From the NCBI RefSeq assembly GCF_014648095.1, contig NZ_BMQL01000015.1, forward strand, positions 37,979 through 101,978: 64,000 nt of DNA, written 5' to 3'. Below are positions 9,401 through 17,712 of this stretch, in pieces. Within the stretch, counting starts at the first letter, position 1. Each line of letters begins with the position of its first letter. The notes under the pieces were generated by a model. That model saw only the letters and a program-made list of their open reading frames with translations. It had not been told where the DNA came from and did no database searches. This stretch comes from Deinococcus ruber (GTDB lineage: Bacteria > Deinococcota > Deinococci > Deinococcales > Deinococcaceae). A program made the position numbers and the translations under genes.

Positions 9401-10452
9401 CGGGTCTCCTCTCCCCTCCGCTGTCTTCTGAGACGCGCATCATTCCGGGCATCGCCCGCGTCACGCGCCACATTGATTTACCACCCCAGCCGATCTACGA
9501 CATCAGCACTGATGAGGAGTTCGAGGCGCTGCTGAGGATGTTGCCGGACAAAGTGCGGAGGGTGGTGGCGCCGCGCATTCGGGAGATCGAAGAGATCAAG
9601 ATGCAGGCCTTCGGTCCGCTGGAGGTGCTCTACCGGCACGCGCATCTGCATTACCCGGTGTACTTGGACATGGACGAGATGGCACTGCTCGATAGCCTCG
9701 GGCAGTGGCGGGCCGATGGGCGACTGGGGATGGAGGGAACGCTGCACCGCTTCGGGCGGTTAGACACGATGCAGCACACCAGTGTGGTGACGGTGCGGGT
9801 GGCCAAAGCCTTCGAGGGGCTGGCGGAACCGCTGCGTCCGTGGCTCAAGACGGCCGACAACGGCCTGATTATCATGGGTCTTCCTGGCGCGGGTAAGACG
9901 GCACTGTTGCGGGATTGTTTGCGGATTCTGGGCGAGCGGTTTGGTGGGCGGTTGTTCGTGAACGATTCGTCGAACGAAATTTTGGGCGATGGGTTCCGGC
10001 CGCATCCGACGACGGGGTTGTTGAGTCGGGTGCCGATTGGGGATCCAGCGTTGCAGTTCTCGAAACTGAATCAGACGGTGAAGAATTTCCAGCCGCGCTG
10101 GATGGCGGTCGATGAGGTCAGCGCGCCGGATGATGCCAGAGCGATTGCGTATGCGCGGTCGCGCGGTGTGCGGGCGATCATGACCTGGCATGCCGGTAGC
10201 CTGCAAAGCGCCTATGACGAGCAGGAAGAAAAAACCTTATGGCCGCTCATCCGCCGCAATGAACACGGACTCACCGGACCACCTGTGGCCTCGCTCGGCA
10301 TTCTGGTGCGTGGCCGAGGAGCGTACGTGGTGTTCGAGGATCTTGAAGACGGCTTCAAGTCCGTCGCGCGGCAGGAACTCCCAGCGGGTGTGCAGGTGAG
10401 TGTCGCGCAAGCAGGCCGCTGGACACACCGCGAGTTGACCCTCACCGGCTAA
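9397..10452 (+). CDS. SpoIIIAA/Ycf45-like P-loop ATPase
   Basis: 351 residues from the ATG at 9397. Walker A is GLPGAGKT (about residue 157). It is followed by LFVNDSSNEILGDG and HPTTGLLSRVPI, the signature of the SpoIIIAA group (RecA/VirB11-like secretion ATPases). A Walker-B-like WMAVDEVSA and a sensor TWHAG follow. The N-terminal LRMLPDKVRRVVAPRIREIEEIKMQAFGP also matches that family. Coupling to the SLT enzyme points to an envelope or secretion role, perhaps with the T4SS. Confidence 0.8.
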   Translation: MTGLLSPPLSSETRIIPGIARVTRHIDLPPQPIYDISTDEEFEALLRMLPDKVRRVVAPRIREIEEIKMQAFGPLEVLYRHAHLHYPVYLDMDEMALLDSLGQWRADGRLGMEGTLHRFGRLDTMQHTSVVTVRVAKAFEGLAEPLRPWLKTADNGLIIMGLPGAGKTALLRDCLRILGERFGGRLFVNDSSNEILGDGFRPHPTTGLLSRVPIGDPALQFSKLNQTVKNFQPRWMAVDEVSAPDDARAIAYARSRGVRAIMTWHAGSLQSAYDEQEEKTLWPLIRRNEHGLTGPPVASLGILVRGRGAYVVFEDLEDGFKSVARQELPAGVQVSVAQAGRWTHRELTLTG

Positions 10453-10454
10453 GA

Positions 10455-10588
10455 CGGAATGAAACTGACTCCGATATATGAGTGGGATCGATACTGCGCC
10501 TCACTTCCTCATTGCGTGAGGCACCTCCGTCTCGTCCTGGGAGGAGAACCTTTCCCCGGGACAGAGGGGAAGGCATCTCGAATTCACA
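10455..10588. repeat. Left copy of imperfect ~130-bp inverted repeat
   Basis: Starts GGAATGAAACTGACTCCGAT. It matches the reverse complement of 13364-13496 at roughly 80% over ~130 bp by eye. Together the two copies bracket the SDR-epimerase-TetR genes. It resembles the small dispersed repeats reported from Deinococcus genomes or a MITE; identity unknown. Confidence 0.75.
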
Positions 10589-10795
10589 TGTGACGGAATC
10601 CGCTTCCTTCAGGATCGCTTGCTGTCCCATGGACTGAGCGCGCTGATCTCGCCAGTCTTCGTGGCCCCAACTCCATCTCGCAAGCGGTCGTCCCTCTCCC
10701 GCCGCCACGCCGGTTGATGATTGACTCTCCTGGAGGGAATCGCGGTTGAGCAGCTCAGCCCACTGCGTGATCCGGACAGCTTCGAGGCGTACCTG

Positions 10796-11521
10796 CTACA
10801 CCAGCAAGCCTCCACCATCGACTGGTAACACCTGCCCTGTCGCATACGCGCTGAGCATCAGATAGACATAGGCTTCAGCAGCCTCCTCCGGCAACGCGCC
10901 CCGTGGGATCGGGAGCGACGCGACCATTGCCTGGACTGCGCGTTCTGGTCGCTGGCGGACGTGTTCCGTGAGGACAAGGCCTGGTGAGACGGCATTGACT
11001 CGAATAGGTGCAAGATCCATGGCCAGGCCATACGTCAAGTGTTCCACCGCTCCACCCATGGCCGTCGCCAGTGGTGTGCCGGGCCGGGGTCGCTGCGCCA
11101 GCATCCCGCTGGTGAGGGTGATCGAACCGTTCTGTACGATGCTCCTGCAGCCATGCTTGACCGCCGCGAGCACCCCCCAGAAGCGGACGTCGAGCAGGCC
11201 CCGTGCTTGATCCAGATCGAGATCACGGACTGAACCGAACATCGCGCTGCTCCAGTCGCCCGCCGTGATCGCGAGATGATGATACTCACCGACGTCCTCG
11301 AACAGCCGGGCAACGCTGGACTCATCACGGAGATCGACCGTGTGCGCTGCTGCACCATCCAGGCGTGTTGCTGCCGTCCGAACCCGGGTCTCGCTGCTCG
11401 AAGCGATGATCACGGTCGCACCCTGGGCGTGGGCAAGCTCAGCGACAGCAAACCCAATGCCCGATGCGCCACCGATCACGACGACGCGCTGACCAGCAAG
11501 CTTCATTCCTGTGTGGCTCAT
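10796..11521 (-). CDS. SDR-fold oxidoreductase, atypical active site
   Basis: 241 residues from the ATG at 11521, preceded by AAAGGAGG (spacing 4-5). The Rossmann motif is GGASGIGFA (TGxxxGIG type). RVNAVSPG and a C-terminal PVDGG are classical SDR landmarks. The usual catalytic YxxxK is absent: the aligned stretch is PLATAMGGAVEHL, so Tyr and Lys are replaced. Some SDR subgroups carry this kind of change and may bind NAD(P) without classical catalysis. It lies next to the epimerase-like gene on the same strand. Confidence 0.85.
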   Translation of the reverse strand: MSHTGMKLAGQRVVVIGGASGIGFAVAELAHAQGATVIIASSSETRVRTAATRLDGAAAHTVDLRDESSVARLFEDVGEYHHLAITAGDWSSAMFGSVRDLDLDQARGLLDVRFWGVLAAVKHGCRSIVQNGSITLTSGMLAQRPRPGTPLATAMGGAVEHLTYGLAMDLAPIRVNAVSPGLVLTEHVRQRPERAVQAMVASLPIPRGALPEEAAEAYVYLMLSAYATGQVLPVDGGGLLV

Positions 11522-11646
11522 GTGTCCTCCTTTCACGGGTGCAGACCTCCTCCAGGAATGACCGGGTTCCACTCGCGCTTCCGATCACGTTGTTGCGCAG
11601 GGAGTGGCCCTGTCACTCACTCACAGCGCACCGACAGCGGTCGTGT

Positions 11647-12543
11647 TTAAGGGAGCTCTCGGAAGTAATGACCCTGATTCAGATCCTCGATCAGTCCTGG
11701 GTGGGTCGGCTCCCAGCCCGTCCATTCCCGCGTCAGGGTGCTGGATACCGGCGAATCTGCGCCGATGAACATCCCCAGCCAGCCGAAGTGCTCGCTCGCC
11801 TGCTCAGCAGGTACCGAGACCACCGGCAGGTTCAGGTGCCGTCCGATCACCTCGGCGACGTCCCGGATGCGGACGCCCTCCTCGGCCACCGCGTGCAGCG
11901 ACGATCCCGCCTCCCCGTTCTCCAGCGCGAGCCGCGTGAGCGTGGCGGCGTCGAGGCGGTGGACGGCCGGCCAACGGTTTTCACCGTCACCAACGTAGCC
12001 GGACACGCCTTTCTGGCGGGCGATGTCGATCAGGACACGCATGAAGCCGTGGTCACCCTCGCCATGCACCGTCGGTGCGAACCGCAGCGAGACCACCCGG
12101 ACACCGCTGGAGGCCAGGGCCAGGGCTGCCTGCGTGGTGGCGATCCGCGGATGGAGCCCAGTGGGCGGTGAGTCGCGTTCTGTGGCGAGCCGGCCGGGGG
12201 CCATGCCGATCACGCCGGACGCAAAGACCAGTGGCCGGTTGGTCCCTGCCAAGGCCTCGCCGATGGCCTCCAGGGCGGCTCGGTCCATCTGCGCGGCGAC
12301 GCCCATCTGTGAGAAGTCGTGGTTGTAGGCCAGGTGAACGACGCCGTCGGAAGCGGCTGCGCCTGCGCGCAGACTGGCCAAATCTGTCAGGTCACCGCGG
12401 AGAATACTGGCGCCCGCAGCCGTCAGAGTGGCCGCGGAGGCGTCTGAGCGGGCGAGCCCGGTGACCTGATGGCCTGCGCTGAGGAGTTCGGGCACCACTG
12501 CGGAACCGATAAATCCTGACGCTCCTGTAACAAAGACACGCAT
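11647..12543 (-). CDS. NAD(P)-dependent epimerase/dehydratase-like (extended SDR)
   Basis: 298 residues from the ATG at 12543, with GGAGG at a good distance. N-terminal MRVFVTGASGFIGSAVV is the Rossmann start. GDLTD, VVHLAYNHDF and SLRFAPTVHG follow, as in SDR_a5-like nucleoside-diphosphate-sugar epimerase relatives. Divergent from the TetR gene with two palindromes between them, so probably a repressor target. Substrate unknown. Confidence 0.88.
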   Translation of the reverse strand: MRVFVTGASGFIGSAVVPELLSAGHQVTGLARSDASAATLTAAGASILRGDLTDLASLRAGAAASDGVVHLAYNHDFSQMGVAAQMDRAALEAIGEALAGTNRPLVFASGVIGMAPGRLATERDSPPTGLHPRIATTQAALALASSGVRVVSLRFAPTVHGEGDHGFMRVLIDIARQKGVSGYVGDGENRWPAVHRLDAATLTRLALENGEAGSSLHAVAEEGVRIRDVAEVIGRHLNLPVVSVPAEQASEHFGWLGMFIGADSPVSSTLTREWTGWEPTHPGLIEDLNQGHYFRELP

Positions 12544-12592
12544 ATGTGAACCTCCAAGGGGTCGGTCCGGCCTCGTGGGGAGGTCCAGCCCG

Positions 12593-12647
12593 ATGTCAGT
12601 CTCTGACATGTTCAGCATACACCTGATGACGGCGGCTGTCATCAGGT
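12593..12647. promoter_or_regulatory. Two palindromic operators in divergent promoter region
   Basis: ATGTCAG-TCT-CTGACAT at 12593-12609 and ACCTGATGAC-N7-GTCATCAGGT at 12621-12647 lie between the epimerase-like gene and the tetR-like gene. Two dyads of this size in a 115-bp divergent region are what a TetR-type dimer would bind. Confidence 0.75.
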
Positions 12648-12658
12648 AGACTGGAGCG

Positions 12659-13228
12659 ATGGGGCGTTGGGGACCAGATGCACGCGGCCGACTTGAACGG
12701 GCGGCCATGGAACTGTATGTCGAGCGCGGCTTCGAGCAGACCACTGTGGCTGAGATTGCCGAACGGGCCGACCTGACTGAGCGGACGTTCTTCCGACACT
12801 TCACCGATAAGCGCGAGGTGCTGTTCAGGGGTGCGGGCCTCCTGCAGGATCACATCCTGAACGCCCTCTTGGCGGCACCCGTCTCCTCAACACCGTTGGA
12901 CGCCGTGACCATCGGCCTGGAGGCAGCCGGCGACTTCTTTCAAGGGAATCCCGAACGGTCCCGGATCCGCCAGTCGATCATCCAAGCGAATGCCGAACTC
13001 CAGGCCCGCGAACTCAGCAAAATGGCCGCCCTCGCCACGGCCATCTCCGGGGCGCTGCGCCAGCGCGGCGTGTCAGATCCCGCAGCTGACCTCACCGCCG
13101 AGGCCGGCGTCGTGATCTTCAGAACCGCCTTCGAGCGCTGGGTCAGCAGCACGGGAGAAGAGGTGTGGACATCCCTGATTCGCGCAGCGCTGGACGACCT
13201 GAAGGCAGTGATGCTGAGCGCACCGTAA
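12659..13228 (+). CDS. TetR/AcrR-family transcriptional regulator
   Basis: 189 residues. The N-terminal HTH is typical: RAAMELYVERGFEQTTVAEIAERADLTERTFFRHF (about residues 14-48). A ligand-binding helical domain follows. The gene is transcribed away from the epimerase/SDR pair, with palindromes in between. By analogy it represses itself and those genes until a small molecule binds. The 12,659 ATG is placed 10-30 bp after the second palindrome. Confidence 0.93.
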   Translation: MGRWGPDARGRLERAAMELYVERGFEQTTVAEIAERADLTERTFFRHFTDKREVLFRGAGLLQDHILNALLAAPVSSTPLDAVTIGLEAAGDFFQGNPERSRIRQSIIQANAELQARELSKMAALATAISGALRQRGVSDPAADLTAEAGVVIFRTAFERWVSSTGEEVWTSLIRAALDDLKAVMLSAP

Positions 13229-13725
13229 ATCGGGATCGCACAGGAGGGGAAGGTGGCATGGAGGGAGCGCAAGATCCTGCGCTCAGGAATCTGCCCACGG
13301 TCCTCCTCGCGCTGTGCGAATGACGCAGTGATCTGAGACGGAATGACCGGGACCCATCGCCTGTGCATTCGAGATGCCTTCCCCGCTGTCTTGGTGAACG
13401 GTTCCCACTCCCAGGACGAGACAGAGCTGCCTCACGCAACGAGGGAGTGAGCGGCCATGTCGAGCCCACTCAAACATCGGAGTCAGTTTCATTCCTTATA
13501 CGTTCTTCTGTTCGTTTTCTCTGGCGCGGTCATCATGCAGCAGCATGTACCACGCCACGCTCATTCACGGTCCAACAGGTAGCCCGTGATGACTCAGAAC
13601 CTGAGGAGATGCTCCCAGGAAAGGAGAGAATGCGGATCAGCAGCATGGCGAGGTTCCTTCACCGCTCTTGCGTGGAGGCATCAATGTCTCTCCGCTCACC
13701 GCAATCACCCGACCCTTCCGTTGAA
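13229..13725. other. Intergenic region with repeat copy, no gene
   Basis: It holds the right arm of the inverted repeat (13364-13496). The remaining ~230 bp to the MFS gene stop contain only short ORFs without codon bias. Confidence 0.5.
13364..13496. repeat. Right copy of ~130-bp inverted repeat
   Basis: Reverse complement of the 10455-10588 repeat. On its outer side a second GAGACGGAATGA (13335-13346) makes this copy look like a ~160-bp element with its own GGAATGA...TCATTCC termini, as in a MITE. Confidence 0.72.
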
Positions 13726-14919
13726 TCAGACCGTAAGGTGCGCTCGGCGTTCGGCCAGGGGTTGTTCAAGTCTGAGGAACACCAGTGCCGCCACGAACGA
13801 TAAGGCTGCCACGACCCACCACATGACGGCTGCCCCGAACTGGGTCAATAACCAGCCGCCCAGGAGAGGGGCGCCGAGCGCGGCGAGACCACTCATGCTG
13901 CCCACCAGGCCGATGTATGTCGCGCGGTTCGTTGCTGGGCCGAGTTCACTAATAATGGTTTTGCTAATGCTATAGGCAACGATTTCCCCCAACGACCACA
14001 CCACCACGGCGAGCAGATGCACCCAGAGGGTGTGAGCGAACGAGTGAATCAGAAATCCAGCACCCAGCAAGGCGGCCCCAGCGACCTGCCAACGCGAGTC
14101 ATTCGTTTTGGAGGTGAGATGGCCGAGCGGTAGGCCCAGAATGACCACCAGCAACCCATTGACCGCTAAGGTCTGACCATATTGCGCGGCGCTATAGCCC
14201 TGCTGAGCGAACACCAGCGCGAGCATCTTGTAACTCTGATACGTCAAGCCGTAGAGCAGCGATGCCACGCAGAATGCCCCCAGCAGGGGGTCACGCGGCA
14301 GGAGTGAGCGCCGAGAGACGTGAGGGGTGGAAGGTCGGATGCCCTGAGGAAACCAGCGGGTGAGCAGGAGCGTGTAGATGAACATGGTGGCGGCATCCAG
14401 GTAGAACACCAACCGGAACGACCTCCCCGCCAGCCACCCACCGAGCACCGGTGCCACAGACGCTCCAACATTAATCGCCCAGTACAGCAGATTGTAGGCG
14501 CGCGTCCGTTGCTCGCCTGTCGTCAGCTCAGCGACCGCCGTATTGGACGCCGGTTTGTACAGCGCTGTCAGCAGCGAGTAACCCAAGATGCCTAGCAGAA
14601 GAAACCAGAACCCTTGGGCTTGCGGCACAAGGGCCAGCAGCACCGCGCCGCCTGCCAGCGACAGCCGCATCGCGCTCGCTGGGCCATATCGGTCAATGAT
14701 GCCGCCGCCCAGTCCTTCGGCGAAGAAGCGGCCCACGCCCAGCGCACCCAGGATGACACTTACCTGGCCCACGCTCAGGCCTCGTTGATTCAAGAGATAG
14801 AAGCCCAGCAGGGGGACCACGAATTCACCGAGGCGGTTGATTAACGTGCCGACCCACAACACCCAGAAGGCAGGTGGATAGTCGGTGTACACACGGCGAA
14901 GTCCAACGGGCGCGTTCAC
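13726..14919 (-). CDS. MFS transporter
   Basis: About 397 residues from a GTG at 14919, with GGAAG six bases upstream. The frame is open to an ATG at 15111, but the extra ~64 residues look non-coding. About 12 hydrophobic segments. The cytosolic loop signature GGGIIDRYGP after helix 2 and the LLPRDPLLGAF central loop fit drug-type major facilitator antiporters. The substrate cannot be told. Confidence 0.88.
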   Translation of the reverse strand: MNAPVGLRRVYTDYPPAFWVLWVGTLINRLGEFVVPLLGFYLLNQRGLSVGQVSVILGALGVGRFFAEGLGGGIIDRYGPASAMRLSLAGGAVLLALVPQAQGFWFLLLGILGYSLLTALYKPASNTAVAELTTGEQRTRAYNLLYWAINVGASVAPVLGGWLAGRSFRLVFYLDAATMFIYTLLLTRWFPQGIRPSTPHVSRRSLLPRDPLLGAFCVASLLYGLTYQSYKMLALVFAQQGYSAAQYGQTLAVNGLLVVILGLPLGHLTSKTNDSRWQVAGAALLGAGFLIHSFAHTLWVHLLAVVVWSLGEIVAYSISKTIISELGPATNRATYIGLVGSMSGLAALGAPLLGGWLLTQFGAAVMWWVVAALSFVAALVFLRLEQPLAERRAHLTV

Positions 14920-15146
14920 AGCTTCCACAGTAGAGAACCGAACGCCACTGGAGGCGGTACCGTGTGCGTGACGAGCGAGCAGTGGACTTGGAAGATCAGC
15001 ATCCTGAGTCTGTGTACAGTTCTGCAGGCGAGGGGCAGTTGAGCTCCCAGGGTTTGACCGTAAGGACAGGCGACATTCGTGAGGCGCTTCCTCTCCAAGC
15101 GCTCCCTTCACACGACAAGGCGCTGGGTCGTCGCTCTCTCTGTACC

Positions 15147-15758
15147 TCAGTAGGTGACGCTAAGGTACTGCCGAGTCACCAGCTGACCGAACTGAGTCGT
15201 GAGGATGGTCACTACGCCTTGCTGCTGGCCACTCTGAAACAGACTGAACTGTTGATGGTAGGTGCCACAGGGGCCGGTCAAATCCAGTGAGACGAACGCC
15301 CCCCCTTTCCACGGCAGATCAATATACAGAGCGGATGCGCCCGGAGGACTGTGACTAGCTTGACTGGTGAGGGCGAGCGTCGGACCGACCAGGCGTTGCT
15401 CCCCTCCGAGCGGCCCGCGATTGGGATACACCGGAAGGGCATGGAATCTCAGCAGCGACGAGGGCGTGCTTTGAATATGGTCTTGAAGATTCTGGAGCGC
15501 TTGTTCGTAGCTCGCTGCGAGGTTGGGGGCGGCGGACTGGCTGAAGGTCAGCGCATCGGTCAGTGTGTCATTGGCAAGTCGCCATCCGGCCTGGCCGGTC
15601 ACGAATTGTTGGCAGACCTCAACGAGGTGTGTGGCGTTGCGTCCGTCTCGCCACGCACGGTAGGTGTACGCGCTGAGAAACGGCAAGGTGATGAGGAGGG
15701 TACTGAGCACGAGCAGTCGGGTGGGCCGCGCAAAGATCACCTCAGTGGGGTGACTCAT
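15147..15758 (-). CDS. Hypothetical membrane-anchored protein
   Basis: 203 residues from the second ATG (MSHPTEV); an ATG at 15785 would add nine residues. One TM segment at about residues 13-32 (LLVLSTLLITLPFLSAY), then an extracytoplasmic part with single C residues (VCQQF, GPCGTYHQQF) that could form a disulfide. No family recognised. It lies next to the HTH gene on the same strand. Confidence 0.6.
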   Translation of the reverse strand: MSHPTEVIFARPTRLLVLSTLLITLPFLSAYTYRAWRDGRNATHLVEVCQQFVTGQAGWRLANDTLTDALTFSQSAAPNLAASYEQALQNLQDHIQSTPSSLLRFHALPVYPNRGPLGGEQRLVGPTLALTSQASHSPPGASALYIDLPWKGGAFVSLDLTGPCGTYHQQFSLFQSGQQQGVVTILTTQFGQLVTRQYLSVTY

Positions 15759-15786
15759 TCCATCACCTGATGCGTGGATGGACAAC

Positions 15787-16284
15787 TCACTCTGGCGATG
15801 TGGGAACAGCGAGTGGTGCCGGGGCAGGCTTCACGGAGGCAGGACGCGGACGCTGAGCGAGGACGTGAAGCAGATGCTCTTGGTTGCGTTTGATCTGCTG
15901 GAGATCTTGCGAGAGGTCGAAGAGTTGTGGCGGCGTGAGTGGCTGACTCAGGGCAACCTGCAAAGCGTTGGAGAGTGCGGTGAGTTGCTCGATGGCTTGC
16001 GGATTCGGGTCAAGACTTTCCAGAAGGGCCGGCGTCAGGAACTTCAGCAGCGCGGCGGTATGGTCACGTCGCAAGAGAAGGAGCCGGGTGATCGACAGGT
16101 CGAATTGGTGCGCCAGGGTGTAACAGGCACACAGATCGGCGAAGGTTGCTGCTGGAAGAAGGACGGCATTGTGGAGTCCGCGAGGTGGACGGTAGGACAG
16201 GACGGTGCTGTAGGTGCTCACGACTTTCGTAGCGACACTCTCGCTGATGCCGAGGTTGGAGGCGAGGTGGTGAGTGGTGTAGGA
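15787..16284 (-). CDS. HTH DNA-binding protein (plasmid-type)
   Basis: 165 residues from the ATG at 16284. The N-terminal MSYTTHHLASNLGISESVATK reads as a MerR/KfrA-like helix-turn-helix. A central helical region and a C-terminal coiled coil (LSQDLQQIKRNQEHLLHVLAQ) end in a Pro/Ala tail. The frame stays open to 16536 across the upstream tandem repeats, but that part is repeat DNA. Layout (small HTH plus coiled coil with direct repeats at its 5' side) resembles plasmid partition or copy-control regulators; function inferred. Confidence 0.6.
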   Translation of the reverse strand, partial: SYTTHHLASNLGISESVATKVVSTYSTVLSYRPPRGLHNAVLLPAATFADLCACYTLAHQFDLSITRLLLLRRDHTAALLKFLTPALLESLDPNPQAIEQLTALSNALQVALSQPLTPPQLFDLSQDLQQIKRNQEHLLHVLAQRPRPASVKPAPAPLAVPTSPE

Positions 16285-16330
16285 CATATGGGGTAGCGTA
16301 GATGTCCTCGGGGTGACGAGCGGCGTGTGG

Positions 16331-16525
16331 TCGCGAGTTTCGGGAAAACTGGCGGAAGTGAAATTTAGGCTTCCCTCAATCTGAAGTACGGCTGGGTGTG
16401 CGTATCGCGAGTTTTGAGGAAACTGGCGGAAGTGAAATTTAGGCTTACCTAAATCTAAAGTACGGTGAGGGTGTACGGTATCGCGAGTTTTGAGAGAACC
16501 GGCGGGAGTGAACTGAAGCACTGAG
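16331..16525. repeat. Three tandem ~75-bp direct repeats
   Basis: Units begin TCGCGAGTTT at 16331, 16405 and 16481 (periods 74 and 76). The first two share GGCGGAAGTGAAATTTAGGCTT. The middle copy contains the dyad ATTTAGG-CTTA-CCTAAAT. The third diverges after ~35 bp. They lie directly upstream of the minus-strand HTH gene and may be its operator, iterons or a centromere. Confidence 0.85.
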
Positions 16526-16883
16526 AACCTGGACACACATGCGGGCGATGCAGGGAGCTGGCACAGGAGCGGAGGGTAGAAAAGCGGTCGAAAGGGCTCA
16601 AAAAGAGGGTGTTTTGATGAGAGTCTTTAAGATGTGCGTGGATTACGTTTCGCGTGAAAAGGGGGTACGTCATACCGGATACCACCAGTGATTGGAGGGG
16701 GTGGTTGAGCGCTGGTTTTGGATGTGCTGGGGCGTGTGGAAGTGTTACATGTCACTGAAATATAACATGAGGATTGCAAGGGGTTATATTTATAAACTGG
16801 TTTGTTTTGTATTGCAGTGAGCTGGTGCGGTATGTGCATTGGATGAGTCGTGGCCCGCGAAGGGCAGCGAGCCAGGGCGAGGT
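16526..16883. other. AT-rich intergenic region between divergent genes
   Basis: No gene. Around 16,740-16,815 it is AT-rich (GTTATATTTATAAACTGG). It is the likely place for the promoter of the long rightward gene array that starts at 16,884. Confidence 0.45.
16854..16873 (+). promoter_or_regulatory. Degenerate start-proximal hairpin unit
   Basis: TGGC...GCCA outer arms with an inner GCCC/GGGC, 10 nt before the ATG at 16884. A weak relative of the hairpin units that follow. Confidence 0.4.
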
Positions 16884-17174
16884 ATGTCCCGAGTCACCGC
16901 AAGTGTGGAACGCAATGGTCTCGTCCTCTTCATCGCTGCCGGATTCGATCCGGGGATCCGCAGCTACTCCCTAGATGTGAGCGTGCCTCAGAAGTCAGAC
17001 GAGCTGGTGTACGAGTCGATGTTCCATCACGTGCGTGGGTTAGGTGGATACACGCTCGGTGATCTGGCAGCGGACTTGCAGCACCATGAAGTTCCGGTGG
17101 CGTCGGTGATGGACGGTGTACGTCAGCTGGGCGAGGTGGCGAATCAGATGCTGCACCTGGGACGGTTAGCATGA
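16884..17174 (+). CDS. Hypothetical protein, first gene of the hairpin array
   Basis: 96 residues, starting at the ATG after GGGCGAGGT. No family recognised. Contains FIAAGFDPGIRSYSLDVSVPQ and a helical C-terminal half. Its last 4 bases overlap the next start (ATGA), so the two are translationally coupled. Confidence 0.65.
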   Translation: MSRVTASVERNGLVLFIAAGFDPGIRSYSLDVSVPQKSDELVYESMFHHVRGLGGYTLGDLAADLQHHEVPVASVMDGVRQLGEVANQMLHLGRLA

Positions 17175-17407
17175 CGAGCCTCGAACCGGAGGATGCCGCC
17201 ACCCAACTGCGGCGCGCCATCGCCCAAGCGGCGGAACAGGTCGTGCGGGCAGCGCCGGACATTGACGACGCGACGGCGCTCCTCCCCGCCCTTCGTGCAC
17301 ATGTCCCCGCTGACCTCCAACGCCTCCTCACACCCGAAGCCTTCGACGCACTCGCCGAACATGACCTCCGCAACGCCCTCATGATCCGCCTGTTTCGCGA
17401 CGACTAA
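17171..17407 (+). CDS. Hypothetical small acidic protein
   Basis: 78 residues, almost wholly helical and acidic (LEPEDAATQLRRAIAQAAEQ...). Coupled to the preceding gene through ATGA. No hairpin precedes it, as expected for a coupled gene. Confidence 0.65.
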   Translation: MTSLEPEDAATQLRRAIAQAAEQVVRAAPDIDDATALLPALRAHVPADLQRLLTPEAFDALAEHDLRNALMIRLFRDD

Positions 17408-17416
17408 TCCAGGCGT

Positions 17417-17435
17417 GGCCCGGCAAGACCGGGCC
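17417..17435 (+). promoter_or_regulatory. Hairpin unit before 17447 ATG
   Basis: GGCCCGG / CCGGGCC, 5-nt loop, then AGGTCACGTGC (11 nt) and the ATG. Confidence 0.88.
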
Positions 17436-17446
17436 AGGTCACGTGC

Positions 17447-17668
17447 ATGCCTCAGACGCTCCTCGCTCGCACGGCCCCTGTCGCTCGCCCACTCCCAACC
17501 GATCTGGGTTGGACGCTGATGGTCATTGCTCGGCAGGTGGCCGTCTTCAAACACCTCCCCCGACTCACCGCCGCTGAGCGCATCCTCGATGCGCTGCCGA
17601 TGAGCGATGGTCGCTTCGCGCTGGATCAGCACGACAGTCTGCAGTCCATCCTCGCTCAGCTGGAGTGA
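17447..17668 (+). CDS. Hypothetical protein (73 aa)
   Basis: Start fixed by the hairpin unit 11 nt upstream. Helical second half (LTAAERILDALPMSDGRFALDQHDSLQSILAQLE). No family recognised. There is no AGGAGG-type ribosome site. Confidence 0.65.
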   Translation: MPQTLLARTAPVARPLPTDLGWTLMVIARQVAVFKHLPRLTAAERILDALPMSDGRFALDQHDSLQSILAQLE

Positions 17669-17677
17669 CATAGGAGT

Positions 17678-17701
17678 GGCCCGGGCGTGCTCGCCGGGGC
17701 C
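17678..17701 (+). promoter_or_regulatory. Hairpin unit before 17713 ATG
   Basis: GGCCC...GGGCC with an inner GGCG/CGCC, then 11 nt (ATGTCGGCTGC) to the ATG. Confidence 0.85.
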
Positions 17702-17712
17702 ATGTCGGCTGC

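Noticed and set aside
16331..16525. Tandem repeats as a CRISPR array
   Set aside because: Units are 74-76 bp and contiguous, with similarity along most of the unit and no unique spacers. No cas genes are present.
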